9,611 bases of DNA from Alphaproteobacteria bacterium (GCA_947456345.1 CANGQU010000011.1:1-9611), one strand, 5' to 3'; numbered from the stretch's first letter, positions 1 to 5,943 are shown. Program-made: numbers and translations. The notes: generated by a model not told the origin, from the letters alone.

Positions 1-121
1 TCTCCTCCCCCCTTGTGGGGGAGGTTGGGTGGGGGGTCTGATAACAACACAGAAAAACTATCGTATATCATTTTCAACTTTGGAAACCCCCTCCCTAACC
101 CTCCCCACAAGGGGGAGGGAA
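1..121. repeat. Paired REP-like palindromic element
   Basis: Two C/G-rich palindromic units face each other at about 1-40 and 82-121, separated by about 40 AT-richer bases. The first unit folds into an 8-bp stem (4-11 with 17-24, 5-nt loop). The second folds into a 7-bp stem (100-106 with 112-118, 5-nt loop). The reverse complement of the second unit closely resembles the first, including the shared core CCCCCTTGTGGGG with small length differences. This is the layout of a REP doublet (BIME-like) or a small MITE. The left end may be cut by the window edge. No gene is visible inside. It lies directly upstream of the aminotransferase, so it is transcribed only if the promoter is further left. 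Confidence 0.75.
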
Positions 122-166
122 CTTTTAACCAGCTCTAATTGTAAAAAATAATTAGCAGGAACAAAA

Positions 167-1360
167 ATGTCTTTCACCTTTACCCCAGCACCACAAATCG
201 ATTTAATTCAGCCATCGGCGACATTGGCGATCAATGCCTTAGCCAATAAATTGAAAGCCGAAGGGAAAAACGTAATTTCTTTTGCGGTGGGCGAACCGGA
301 CAAAGCCACCCCCGCCCATGTCGGCAAAGCCATGGCCGATTTCGCACTGCTGGGGCAAAACAAATATGCGTCCCCCGCCCCGCCCGCCTTGGCGGATGCG
401 ATCATCGGCAAATTCAAACGCGACGATGGGTTGACGTTTGAACGCACCCAAGTTACCGCCGGTGTCGGCGGCAAAGAATTGGTGTTCTGGGGCATTGGCA
501 CCTCGGTCGGCAAGGATGACGAGGTCGTCATCCCCGCCCCGTATTGGGTGTCGTATCCGGAAATCGTCAATTTCTTCGGCGGCGTGCCAAAAATTATCGC
601 GCCGGTACGTCATGATTTAAAAATCACGGCGGATGAATTACGCGCGGCGATCACGCCGCAAACGCGCTTGTTTATTTTCAATCAACCGTCCAACCCGGCA
701 GGCGTGGTTTATACCAAGGACGAGGTTGCAGCGTTAGCGTATGTGTTACGCGAAGCCACAAAAACCAATCCGCGCTTGGTGATCATCTCGGACGATATTT
801 ACGAAAAACTGGTCTATACCGGCAGTTTCCACAGCCTGGCAGCGGTGGCACCCGATTTATTACCGCGCATGTTGCTGATCAACGGCCTGTCCAAATCCCA
901 TGCCTTTACCGGCGCGCGCTTTGGCTATGCCGCGGGGGCAGCACCATGGATCGGGGCGATCAACAAAATGCTCTCCCAATCCAGCACGCACGGCCCCACC
1001 ATTGTCCAGGCCGGTGCCATCGCCGCCTTGAACGGTCCCGAAGATTTTTTAAACGAATGGCGTACCGATTATGTGCGCCGCCGGGATTTTGTCTTGGCCG
1101 AATTACAAGGCGTGATGCCCTGCGCCACGCCGGGCGGCGCGTTTTACGTGTTCCCGGATATTCGCCAATACCTGGGCGGCCAATATAATAGCGACAAAGA
1201 TTTTGTATTGGCATTATTGGAACGCGAATTGGTCGGCTGCGTCCACGGCTCGGCCTTTGGCATGCCCGGTTTCATGCGCATTTCCTATGCGACCAGCGAC
1301 AACAATTTACGCGAAGGCTTGGCGAGAATAAAAAAATTCTGCGCTTTAATAATAGGGTAG
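167..1360 (+). CDS. Class I PLP-dependent aminotransferase, aspartate/aromatic type (fold type I)
   Basis: This 397-aa protein has the normal length for a subgroup Ib aspartate aminotransferase, a cytoplasmic PLP enzyme that moves amino groups between an amino acid and a 2-oxo acid. Visible family marks are PSATLAI (16-22), GEPD (42-45), PAPYWVSYPE (123-132), Asn176 in the NP motif, Asp209 and Tyr212 in SDDIY, the PLP Schiff-base Lys243 in NGLSKS, and the substrate-carboxylate Arg371 in MRISYA. The start is supported by AGGA at 157-160, six bases before the ATG. It is the only leftward gene on the plus strand and converges on the OmpA-domain gene. Oddities: the usual NPTG is NPAG (176-179), and the usual TGWR after the lysine is TGAR. 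Substrate preference cannot be read from sequence, so no symbol is given. The last codons and the TAG stop lie inside a heptad array. Confidence 0.9.
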   Translation: MSFTFTPAPQIDLIQPSATLAINALANKLKAEGKNVISFAVGEPDKATPAHVGKAMADFALLGQNKYASPAPPALADAIIGKFKRDDGLTFERTQVTAGVGGKELVFWGIGTSVGKDDEVVIPAPYWVSYPEIVNFFGGVPKIIAPVRHDLKITADELRAAITPQTRLFIFNQPSNPAGVVYTKDEVAALAYVLREATKTNPRLVIISDDIYEKLVYTGSFHSLAAVAPDLLPRMLLINGLSKSHAFTGARFGYAAGAAPWIGAINKMLSQSSTHGPTIVQAGAIAALNGPEDFLNEWRTDYVRRRDFVLAELQGVMPCATPGGAFYVFPDIRQYLGGQYNSDKDFVLALLERELVGCVHGSAFGMPGFMRISYATSDNNLREGLARIKKFCALIIG

Positions 1361-1388
1361 AGTGGATAGTGGAGAGGCGAGAGGGGAT
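1354..1388. repeat. Heptanucleotide array at the aminotransferase stop
   Basis: Five consecutive 7-base units can be read without a gap, each beginning AG; examples are AGTGGAT, AGTGGAG and AGGGGAT (loose consensus AG-K-S-K-A-K). The array contains the TAG stop codon of the aminotransferase (1358-1360), so it starts in the final sense codons and continues into the intergenic region. The unit AGGGGAT also occurs in the array left of the four-helix-bundle gene. Boundaries were set by eye. Confidence 0.55.
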
Positions 1389-1435
1389 AAATACAGTAAT
1401 TTAGCCGATCAATGCGATGTTAATTGGGCTTATAT

Positions 1436-1529
1436 CCCTCACCCGCTCACTTCGTTCGCACCCTCTCCCGCTGGCGGGAGAGGGTTGCGCAGCCTTAGCG
1501 CGTAGCGCTTAGGCGAAGCTGGGTGAGGG
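1436..1529. repeat. Multi-hairpin REP-like element between convergent genes
   Basis: The outer arms CCCTCACCC (1436-1444) and GGGTGAGGG (1521-1529) are perfectly complementary and enclose two further hairpins. The central one (1460-1485) is a perfect palindrome with 12-base arms and a 2-base centre. A second, around 1492-1514, pairs GCCTTAGCGC-like arms with one mismatch. The whole could fold like a three-way junction. A T-run follows at 1532-1536, so on the plus strand it could also serve as transcription terminator for the aminotransferase. This class of CCCTCACCC/CTCTCCCGC palindrome is widespread in proteobacterial intergenic regions. The rest of 1361-1586 shows no gene. Confidence 0.75.
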
Positions 1530-1565
1530 TGGTTTTTGTCGTAACACAAAAAACGACTATGCACC

Positions 1566-1593
1566 CTCTACACTCTCGACTACAGCCTATCTC
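1566..1593. repeat. Heptanucleotide array at the OmpA-domain gene stop
   Basis: Four 7-base units each begin with CT (for example CTCTACA and CTCTCGA). The last unit lies over the TAG stop codon of the OmpA-domain gene (complement of 1587-1589). Read on the other strand the units begin with AG, the same style as the array at 1354-1388, so the two face each other across the convergent intergenic region. It is more degenerate than the other arrays. Confidence 0.4.
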
Positions 1594-2360
1594 CGCACAA
1601 TATCGACGCGTTCTTTGGGGCCATCGGGGGCCAGGCCCACGGGCTTAACCCCCAATTGATTGCCGGGCACGCCGAGCCCGATCAAATGATCGCGCACGCT
1701 GATAACGCGGGAAAGCGCCACGCGCTTGGCATCATCGCCGGATTCTTTATCCGGGGTGGCATAGCCGCGCAATTCGGCCATGCCGGGATCGGCTTGTAAA
1801 TTCTTGGCTACCGGCTGCAAAGCATTGCGGGCTGTGGCATTAAGCTCGTCACTGCCGGGATTAAAAGTCACGCTGCCAATAGTCCGGCCAGTATTGTCGC
1901 CCGATTGCGGCAAAGGCATAGCACCGCGCGTGCGCGGATCGATATCCTGCCAACGATAACCGGCAAAGCCCATCCCCACCCCCGCGCCAGCCATGGCCAT
2001 CACCGGCTGGCTGAATTGCAGGGCTTGGGTAGGAGTTTTACTATCGAATTTCCGCCGCTGCTTGCCGGTAGGCGATTTTTTGGCGCTGGCGACCAGCTGC
2101 TGGTTCCATTGACTGCGCGGCTTCTTTAATGGTGGTGTGGGCAAAACCGCAGGCGCTGCCACTACCGGGCGGCGGGGTGCCGATGGCTTTTGCTGTTCTT
2201 GGCGGATCGCGTGCATGTATTGGGTTGGCACATTTGGGGTTTGCCCCAGACTTTGCAACAGGGCGTCATTGACTTCGACGCTGGGCGCGCGTGCAGCTGC
2301 AGGCAAAGCGAGTGCCAGGCCAAGGCAGAAAATGGAAATAGGCTTTGCTAAACGGACCAT
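1587..2360 (-). CDS. Secreted OmpA-family C-terminal domain protein
   Basis: A 257-aa protein with a Sec signal peptide: basic Arg3 and Lys6, a hydrophobic stretch at about 8-19, and a likely cleavage after Ala23 or Ala25. Residues 26-160 are a low-complexity linker rich in Pro, Gln and Lys with a Gly/Ala/Met patch (121-135). Residues 160-255 resemble an OmpA-like peptidoglycan-association domain: VTFNPGSDELN (164-174), LRGYA (197-201), ALSRVISVRDHLIGLGV (215-231) and ERVDIV (250-255). This matches the alphaproteobacterial variant with a LSRALAVRSYL-type helix rather than the classical TDxxG...NxxLSxxRA signature. Its likely place is the periplasm, possibly tethering cell wall and envelope. 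No Shine-Dalgarno precedes the ATG, but a strong -10 lies just upstream, so the transcript may be nearly leaderless. The domain call is firm; the role is inferred. Confidence 0.8.
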   Translation of the reverse strand: MVRLAKPISIFCLGLALALPAAARAPSVEVNDALLQSLGQTPNVPTQYMHAIRQEQQKPSAPRRPVVAAPAVLPTPPLKKPRSQWNQQLVASAKKSPTGKQRRKFDSKTPTQALQFSQPVMAMAGAGVGMGFAGYRWQDIDPRTRGAMPLPQSGDNTGRTIGSVTFNPGSDELNATARNALQPVAKNLQADPGMAELRGYATPDKESGDDAKRVALSRVISVRDHLIGLGVPGNQLGVKPVGLAPDGPKERVDIVRR

Positions 2361-2375
2361 GGGAAACCAGGGCTG

Positions 2376-2403
2376 ATTATATCAAGCGCGCATCATAGAA
2401 CAA
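2376..2403 (-). promoter_or_regulatory. Predicted sigma-70 promoter of the OmpA-domain gene
   Basis: On the minus strand a TATAAT hexamer (complement of 2376-2381) matches the -10 consensus fully. TTGTTC (complement of 2398-2403) lies 16 bases upstream as a partial -35. Transcription would start near 2369, leaving about 9 bases of leader before the ATG at 2360. It lies in the 68-base gap after suhB, so the OmpA-domain gene may be transcribed separately. Confidence 0.5.
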
Positions 2404-2428
2404 TAACAAAGCTATTGTGGGTAAAAAA

Positions 2429-3262
2429 TCACCCCGCCGCCTTGGCGTTGGGCGAGGTGGCAATCGGCGGCATCGCCAGCAAATCGGTCATTATTGGGGC
2501 GATGTGCGGATTGGTCGCCAAAATATCCGGGCTGTGCGCGGTGGCATGCTGGCCTTGTAAATCGGCCACGATCCCACCGGCTTCGCGGACCAATAACAAT
2601 CCGGCTGCCGTATCCCAGGGGCTAAGCCCGCGTTCCCAAAACGCATCAAAGCGCCCGGCGGCAACATAAGCCAAATCCAAAGCGGCTGCGCCCAACCGGC
2701 GAATGCCCGAGGATTTAAGCGCAATCGCCGCCATCTCGCGTTGAAACCGCGGCATATCGGGATCGCCAGCACCCATAAATGGAATGCCGGTGGCGATCAG
2801 GCAGGTATTAAAATCGCGCCGCGCCGAAACGCGCAAACGGCCAGTGCGGGTGGCAAACGCCCCCGTACCCTTTTCCGCCCAATAAATATCGTCGATCAGA
2901 GGATTATAAACATAGGCGGCCACAATTTCGCCCGCGCGTTCCAGCGCAATCGAAATCGCGAAATGGGGGACGGCATGCAGGAAATTAGTGGTTCCATCCA
3001 AGGGATCGATGATCCAGCGATGCTCGCCGTCGCCCTTGATATCCTTACCCTCTTCGGTCAAAAAGCCGAATGCCGGGCGGGCGCGGGACAGTTCCTCGCG
3101 CAGGATTTTATCAGCACGTTGATCAGCGGCGGACACAAAATCGGCCGGGCCTTTTTTGCTGACCTGTAAATGTTCGACTTCGTTAAAATCGCGGGTCAAC
3201 GACCGCCCCGCCTTGCGGGCGGCAGCGTCGATCACGGTCATCAGCGGCGAATATTTGCTCAT
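2429..3262 (-). CDS. suhB: Inositol monophosphatase family protein (SuhB-like)
   Basis: A 277-aa Mg-dependent, Li-sensitive-type phosphatase of the inositol monophosphatase superfamily, expected in the cytoplasm. Motifs in order: the metal-ligand glutamates EEG (70-72), the catalytic and metal-binding signature DPLDGTTNF (86-94), and WDTAAGLLLVREAGG (216-230) with the third metal Asp217. Length is usual for the family plus a short Ala/Pro tail. Its ATG overlaps the efp stop codon in a TAATG arrangement (efp TAA is the complement of 3264-3262, the ATG begins at 3262). It has no clear ribosome site of its own, which points to translational coupling with efp. The substrate may be inositol-1-phosphate or another sugar phosphate or nucleotide; the family cannot be split from sequence alone. 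The symbol follows common usage for this neighbour of efp. Confidence 0.92.
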   Translation of the reverse strand: MSKYSPLMTVIDAAARKAGRSLTRDFNEVEHLQVSKKGPADFVSAADQRADKILREELSRARPAFGFLTEEGKDIKGDGEHRWIIDPLDGTTNFLHAVPHFAISIALERAGEIVAAYVYNPLIDDIYWAEKGTGAFATRTGRLRVSARRDFNTCLIATGIPFMGAGDPDMPRFQREMAAIALKSSGIRRLGAAALDLAYVAAGRFDAFWERGLSPWDTAAGLLLVREAGGIVADLQGQHATAHSPDILATNPHIAPIMTDLLAMPPIATSPNAKAAG

Positions 3263-3825
3263 TATTTGGCGCGCTCGACGAACGAGCCGTCTTCGGTTTT
3301 AACCACCACTTTTTCGCCCGAGGTTACGTATTGCGGCACCATCACGCGCGCGCCATTCGATAATTTAGCAGGCTTAAAGCCGCCCGATGCGGTTTGGCCC
3401 TTGACCACGGGCTCGGCCTCGACGATTTCCATGATCACCGATTCCGGCAACGACACGCTGAGCGGTTTGCCTTCATGCATGGAAATTTCCACGTTCATCC
3501 CATCCTGGAGAAACTGGGCGGGCTCGCCGATCAAATCGCGCTCGACGATGATTTGCTCGTAATTCTCGTTATTCATGAATGTAATATGGTCACCATCCGC
3601 GAACAGATATTGGTGCGGCACGGCGTCGATGCGCACGACCTCGACCGCTTCGGTGGAGGCAAAGCGAAAATCTTTTTTATTGCCGGATGATACGTCTTTG
3701 GCTTCGACCTGCACGAACGCACGCAAATTGCCGGGCGTGCGATGCTCGACCTTGATTACGGTCAGCAATTTGGTCTCGATTTCGATAATATTGCCCGCTT
3801 TGAGGGCGTTGGCTTGGACTTTCAT
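3262..3825 (-). CDS. efp: Translation elongation factor P, variant tip loop
   Basis: A 187-aa, full-length three-domain EF-P that relieves ribosome stalling at proline runs. The N-terminal KOW-like domain is about 1-62, the first OB domain about 65-125 (with YLFADGDHITFMNNENYEQI, 73-92), and the C-terminal OB domain about 128-187 (PVVKGQTASGGFKPAKLSNG at 138-157, ending FVERAK). The tip loop reads HRTPGNLRAF (28-37), putting Asn33 where E. coli EF-P has Lys34 and the rhamnosylated type has Arg32. A GAGG at 3834-3837, eight bases before the ATG, supports the start. suhB follows with overlapping stop and start. No modification enzyme gene (EpmA, EpmB, EarP, YmfI) is in the window. Confidence 0.95.
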   Translation of the reverse strand: MKVQANALKAGNIIEIETKLLTVIKVEHRTPGNLRAFVQVEAKDVSSGNKKDFRFASTEAVEVVRIDAVPHQYLFADGDHITFMNNENYEQIIVERDLIGEPAQFLQDGMNVEISMHEGKPLSVSLPESVIMEIVEAEPVVKGQTASGGFKPAKLSNGARVMVPQYVTSGEKVVVKTEDGSFVERAK

Positions 3826-3850
3826 TTTTTCTGCCTCTGTAAAAATGCGT

Positions 3851-3871
3851 CGCCCGGCATTAGGCCGGGCG
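3851..3871 (-). terminator. GC-rich hairpin between thiE and efp
   Basis: CGCCCGGC (3851-3858) pairs perfectly with GCCGGGCG (3864-3871) around a 5-base loop. On the minus strand five U residues (3845-3841) follow only after a 5-base gap, so this is an imperfect intrinsic terminator for thiE. It would also lie in the efp leader if the promoter proposed at 3889-3917 is used. Either role is possible. Confidence 0.5.
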
Positions 3872-3888
3872 GGTTTAAATTCATCGCG

Positions 3889-3917
3889 GTTTTAACAAAT
3901 TATCGGCGTTAAAGCAA
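3889..3917 (-). promoter_or_regulatory. Weak candidate promoter for efp-suhB
   Basis: On the minus strand TTGCTT (complement of 3912-3917) and TAAAAC (complement of 3889-3894) are 17 bases apart. Matches to the sigma-70 hexamers are only partial. It sits directly after the thiE stop and would give efp-suhB its own transcript. Confidence 0.25.
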
Positions 3918-4535
3918 CTAGTTCCTAAAGCTTGCGCCAAACGCCGTCACCCCAGCGCCCGCCCCGCCCGGATGTCCCCAGATGGCGGAAACAACGGCAA
4001 TGAAATCGGCGCCCGCATCGATGATGGGCTGGCAATTCGCGGCGGTGATGCCGCCAATCGCCACGCAGGGCACGGTTGTGGCATCCACCCAATCGCGGAT
4101 CAAATCCGGCGTAGCGCGATAGCCGGAATCTTTGGTGGTGGTGGGATAAAACGCGCCAAAGGCAACGTAATCCGCCCCCGCTTCGGCCGCATCATAAGCT
4201 AAATCTTTGGAATTGTGACAGGTGACGCCGATCATTTTATCCGCGCCCAACAACGCGCGCGCATCGGCATAATTCATATCGGATTGGCCGATATGCACAC
4301 CATCACATCCCATGTCGGCGGCCAGATGCACATGATCGTTCAACAATAATGGCACATCGTGCTCGTGGCACAAATCGCGAATGGACGGGATCAGGGCGCG
4401 CAGATCCTGTATCTGGATATTTTTCAAACGCAGCTGAAATACGCTGACCAACCCCGTGGTCAACGCCGATTCTAGCTGCGGCAAAAATTTTACGAGCTCA
4501 ATTTGCGGCGGGGAGATGAGATAGAGTTGTGTCAT
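3918..4535 (-). CDS. thiE: Thiamine phosphate synthase
   Basis: The enzyme joins HMP pyrophosphate and thiazole phosphate to give thiamine phosphate, in the cytoplasm, as a TIM barrel. With the start at 4535 it has 205 aa. Motifs: QLRLK (34-38), LLND (64-67), GVHIGQSDM (79-87), GVTCHNS (103-109), FGAFYPTTTKDS (126-137) for the pyrophosphate, AIGGI (159-163) and VVSAIW (181-186). I chose the ATG at 4535 because MTQLYLISPP is the usual family beginning. An in-frame ATG at 4574 would add 13 residues (rich in Thr, Pro and Tyr) translated from a heptad array and a REP palindrome. Neither start has a good Shine-Dalgarno, so the insertion next door may have displaced the original one. It follows fba and the GIY-YIG cassette. 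The product ultimately feeds the TPP cofactor of the transketolase upstream. Confidence 0.93.
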   Translation of the reverse strand: MTQLYLISPPQIELVKFLPQLESALTTGLVSVFQLRLKNIQIQDLRALIPSIRDLCHEHDVPLLLNDHVHLAADMGCDGVHIGQSDMNYADARALLGADKMIGVTCHNSKDLAYDAAEAGADYVAFGAFYPTTTKDSGYRATPDLIRDWVDATTVPCVAIGGITAANCQPIIDAGADFIAVVSAIWGHPGGAGAGVTAFGASFRN

Positions 4536-4569
4536 GGGGTAATGGGGGCTGGGGTATGTGGTTGGTGTT
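4534..4569. repeat. Heptanucleotide array at the thiE start
   Basis: Five 7-base units with one extra base between the first two. Examples are ATGGGGT, ATGGGGG and CTGGGGT (minus-strand consensus ACCCCAT). It begins at the thiE start codon and ends where the REP palindrome of the GIY-YIG cassette begins. It fills the whole leader where a thiE ribosome site would be expected. Confidence 0.5.
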
Positions 4570-4599
4570 GTCATCCCCGCGTAGGCGGGGATCCATTTT
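4569..4599 (+). repeat. Left inverted repeat (REP palindrome) of the GIY-YIG cassette
   Basis: A 31-base unit with an internal hairpin: ATCCCCGC and GCGGGGAT form an 8-bp stem with the 4-base loop GTAG. It matches the reverse complement of 4890-4920 at 30 of 31 positions (one T/C difference in the loop). It overlaps the GIY-YIG stop codon (complement of 4598-4600). Confidence 0.92.
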
Positions 4600-4888
4600 A
4601 TGGCACTATTTCGGCAAACAAATCATGCCAATCCATATTGGTTTGCTGTATCAACCGCATTTTCCAGGCGCGATTCCATTTTTTCAACTGCTTCTCTCGT
4701 ACAATCGCTCCCTCGATACTGTCGAATGGTTCAAAATAAACCAGATTTTTTAAAGCGTGTTTTTTAGTAAACCCCTCAACGAGTCCGTTTTTATGCTCAG
4801 AAACTCGGCGCACCAAATCATTTGTTACGCCAACATAAATCGTGCCGTTTTTCTTATTCGACATGATATATATATAATATTGGCGCAT
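4598..4888 (-). CDS. Stand-alone GIY-YIG nuclease domain protein
   Basis: With the start at 4888 the protein is 96 aa (MRQYYIYIMSNK...), the usual form of the small single-domain GIY-YIG family. Signature residues are present: Tyr7 in YYIYI (4-8), IYVG (17-20) with Tyr18 and Gly20, Arg27 and Arg28 with His32 (LVRRVSEHK, 25-33), GLVEGFTKK (35-43), and a candidate metal-binding Glu65 in REKQLKKW (64-71). The domain therefore looks catalytically intact and could nick or cut DNA. An in-frame ATG at 4921 would prepend 11 residues (beginning MSSPRRRGSI) that are only the translated palindrome, so I reject it. The right palindrome supplies GGGGA ending 9 bases before the ATG, the only Shine-Dalgarno-like sequence. 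Function is unknown; the repeats at both ends suggest it acts on, or travels with, them. Confidence 0.9.
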   Translation of the reverse strand: MRQYYIYIMSNKKNGTIYVGVTNDLVRRVSEHKNGLVEGFTKKHALKNLVYFEPFDSIEGAIVREKQLKKWNRAWKMRLIQQTNMDWHDLFAEIVP

Positions 4889-4889
4889 G

Positions 4890-4920
4890 AAAATGGATCC
4901 CCGCCTGCGCGGGGATGACA
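4890..4920 (-). repeat. Right inverted repeat (REP palindrome) of the GIY-YIG cassette
   Basis: A 31-base reverse-complement partner of 4569-4599, matching at 30 of 31 positions. It has the same 8-bp stem with loop CTGC. It begins immediately after the fba stop codon (complement of 4921-4923) and lies just ahead of the GIY-YIG start at 4888. Confidence 0.92.
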
Positions 4921-5874
4921 TTAATTTTTTAGAATGTCGATCATGCTATCAAACAACTTGATCGCATCGGCGCGGGGACGTTGGAAGGCGTTGCGGCCCA
5001 TGATCGAACCGTTGCCGCCACCCGCTTTGATGGCGCGCATTTCATCCAAGATACTGGCCGTATCTTTGGCCTCGCCGCCCGAGAACACCACCATGCGGCG
5101 GCCATTGAAACAGGCTTTGGTAATGTGACGCACGCGGTCGGCCAAAGTTGCCACCGGAATTTTTTGTTCCATGTATGCTTTTTTGGCGGCCTCCAACCAG
5201 ACTACATCGGTTGGCAATTTTACTTTGATGATGTGTGAGCCCAATTGGCACGCCATATGCGCGGCATAGGCCACGACGTCTACTGCCGTTTCGGCTTCTT
5301 TGGGCAACACGCCGCCGCGCGGATAGCACCACACTACGGATGCGATGCCATGACTGCGCGCTTCGGCGATAATGTCGCGCAATTCTTCCATCTGCGCGTT
5401 ATACGATTCCGAGCCGTTGTACAAGGTAAAGCCAATCGCCGTACAGCCCAAGCGTACCGCATCCTTGACAGTGCAAACAACCGCTTGATCTGGATTGGTT
5501 TTATTGGATAGCAGCGAATTGCCGTGATTCATTTTCAAGATCAACGGAATTTTGCCCTGGAATGTATCGACGCCAGCCTCCAACGCGCCCAGTGGTGCGG
5601 CATAGGCGTTCAAATCAGCGGCAATACCCAATTCATAAAAATAATGCGGATCATACCCGGCATCGTTCATGGCAAAGCTACGCGCGGGGCCGTGTTCAAA
5701 CCCCTGATCGACGGGCAGGATAATCATCTGCCCCGTTCCGCCCAAGCGGCCCTGCATCAACATGCGGGCCAGCGATTCTTTGACAGCAGGTGTTTCACCC
5801 TCGTATTTGCTCAGGATGGATTTGACGGTGGGGGTTAAATTCATGGTTTCTACTGTTTTTAATGCGGGTTTCAT
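4921..5874 (-). CDS. fba: Class I fructose-bisphosphate aldolase (DhnA/FbaB type)
   Basis: A 317-aa Schiff-base aldolase that cleaves fructose-1,6-bisphosphate to the triose phosphates, or runs in reverse in gluconeogenesis or a Calvin-type cycle. Recognisable parts: LPVDQGFEHGPARSF (53-67), AYAAPLGALEAG (90-101), LKMNHGNSL (113-121), the likely Schiff-base lysine Lys217 in HIIKVK (214-219), and phosphate-binding loops FSGGEAKD (264-271) and GSIMGRNAFQRP (289-300). The start at 5874 is chosen because GGAGG (complement of 5879-5883) lies four bases before it. A second in-frame ATG at 5844 (MNLTPTVK, nearer the family's usual N-terminus) lacks such a site. It lies downstream of tkt and gap with the four-helix-bundle cassette in between, ending 14 bases before the ribosome site region. 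The TAA stop touches the GIY-YIG cassette directly. Confidence 0.95.
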   Translation of the reverse strand: MKPALKTVETMNLTPTVKSILSKYEGETPAVKESLARMLMQGRLGGTGQMIILPVDQGFEHGPARSFAMNDAGYDPHYFYELGIAADLNAYAAPLGALEAGVDTFQGKIPLILKMNHGNSLLSNKTNPDQAVVCTVKDAVRLGCTAIGFTLYNGSESYNAQMEELRDIIAEARSHGIASVVWCYPRGGVLPKEAETAVDVVAYAAHMACQLGSHIIKVKLPTDVVWLEAAKKAYMEQKIPVATLADRVRHITKACFNGRRMVVFSGGEAKDTASILDEMRAIKAGGGNGSIMGRNAFQRPRADAIKLFDSMIDILKN

Positions 5875-5878
5875 AATG

Positions 5879-5883
5879 CCTCC
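5879..5883 (-). promoter_or_regulatory. fba ribosome binding site
   Basis: GGAGG on the minus strand, four bases before the ATG at 5874. It decides for that start over the ATG at 5844. The inverted repeat of the neighbouring cassette ends only four to five bases upstream, so the insertion spared this site. Confidence 0.8.
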
Positions 5884-5887
5884 GGCA

Positions 5888-5943
5888 AGCGTATAGCGTA
5901 TAGGGGATAGCGTATAGCTTAGTTTTAAGTTTTCAGTTTCAAG
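5888..5943. repeat. Left heptad array / inverted repeat of the four-helix-bundle cassette
   Basis: Eight consecutive 7-base units on the plus strand. The first five are of the AGCGTAT/AGGGGAT type (5888-5922). Three more are T-rich (5923-5943; for example TTTTCAG and TTTCAAG). The part 5887-5917 matches the reverse complement of 6291-6321 at 30 of 31 positions. The T-rich units encode the last residues of the four-helix-bundle protein (LKLKT and the TAA stop), so the array runs into the gene. Confidence 0.75.

Larger units (their letters stand above)
4569..4920 (-). mobile_element. GIY-YIG cassette bounded by inverted REP palindromes
   Basis: A 352-base unit: two 31-base inverted repeats enclosing one GIY-YIG gene and almost nothing else. 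It lies between the fba stop codon and the thiE leader. No target-site duplication is obvious. The layout resembles REP-associated transposase (RAYT) elements but with a GIY-YIG nuclease in place of a Y1 transposase. Mobility is inferred from the layout, not shown. Confidence 0.6.

Noticed and set aside
124..152. Promoter TTTAAC/AATAAT with 17-base spacing for the aminotransferase
   Set aside because: The predicted start near 159 would remove the good AGGA ribosome site at 157-160, and the -35 is weak.
2401..2420. Small inverted repeat ACAATA...TATTGT after suhB as terminator
   Set aside because: Only a 6-bp AT-rich stem and no T-run on the minus strand after it.
4503..4753. Two overlapping plus-strand open frames across the GIY-YIG cassette
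   Set aside because: They are antisense to the GIY-YIG and thiE genes, include translated palindrome, and match no protein family I recognise.
4569..4920. Possible CRISPR repeats
   Set aside because: Only two copies, inverted rather than direct, separated by a coding gene; no spacers or cas genes.
4889..4921. N-terminal extension MSSPRRRGSIF of the GIY-YIG protein from the ATG at 4921
   Set aside because: These residues are the translation of the REP palindrome; the family begins at the internal Met (4888), and the upper ATG overlaps the fba stop.
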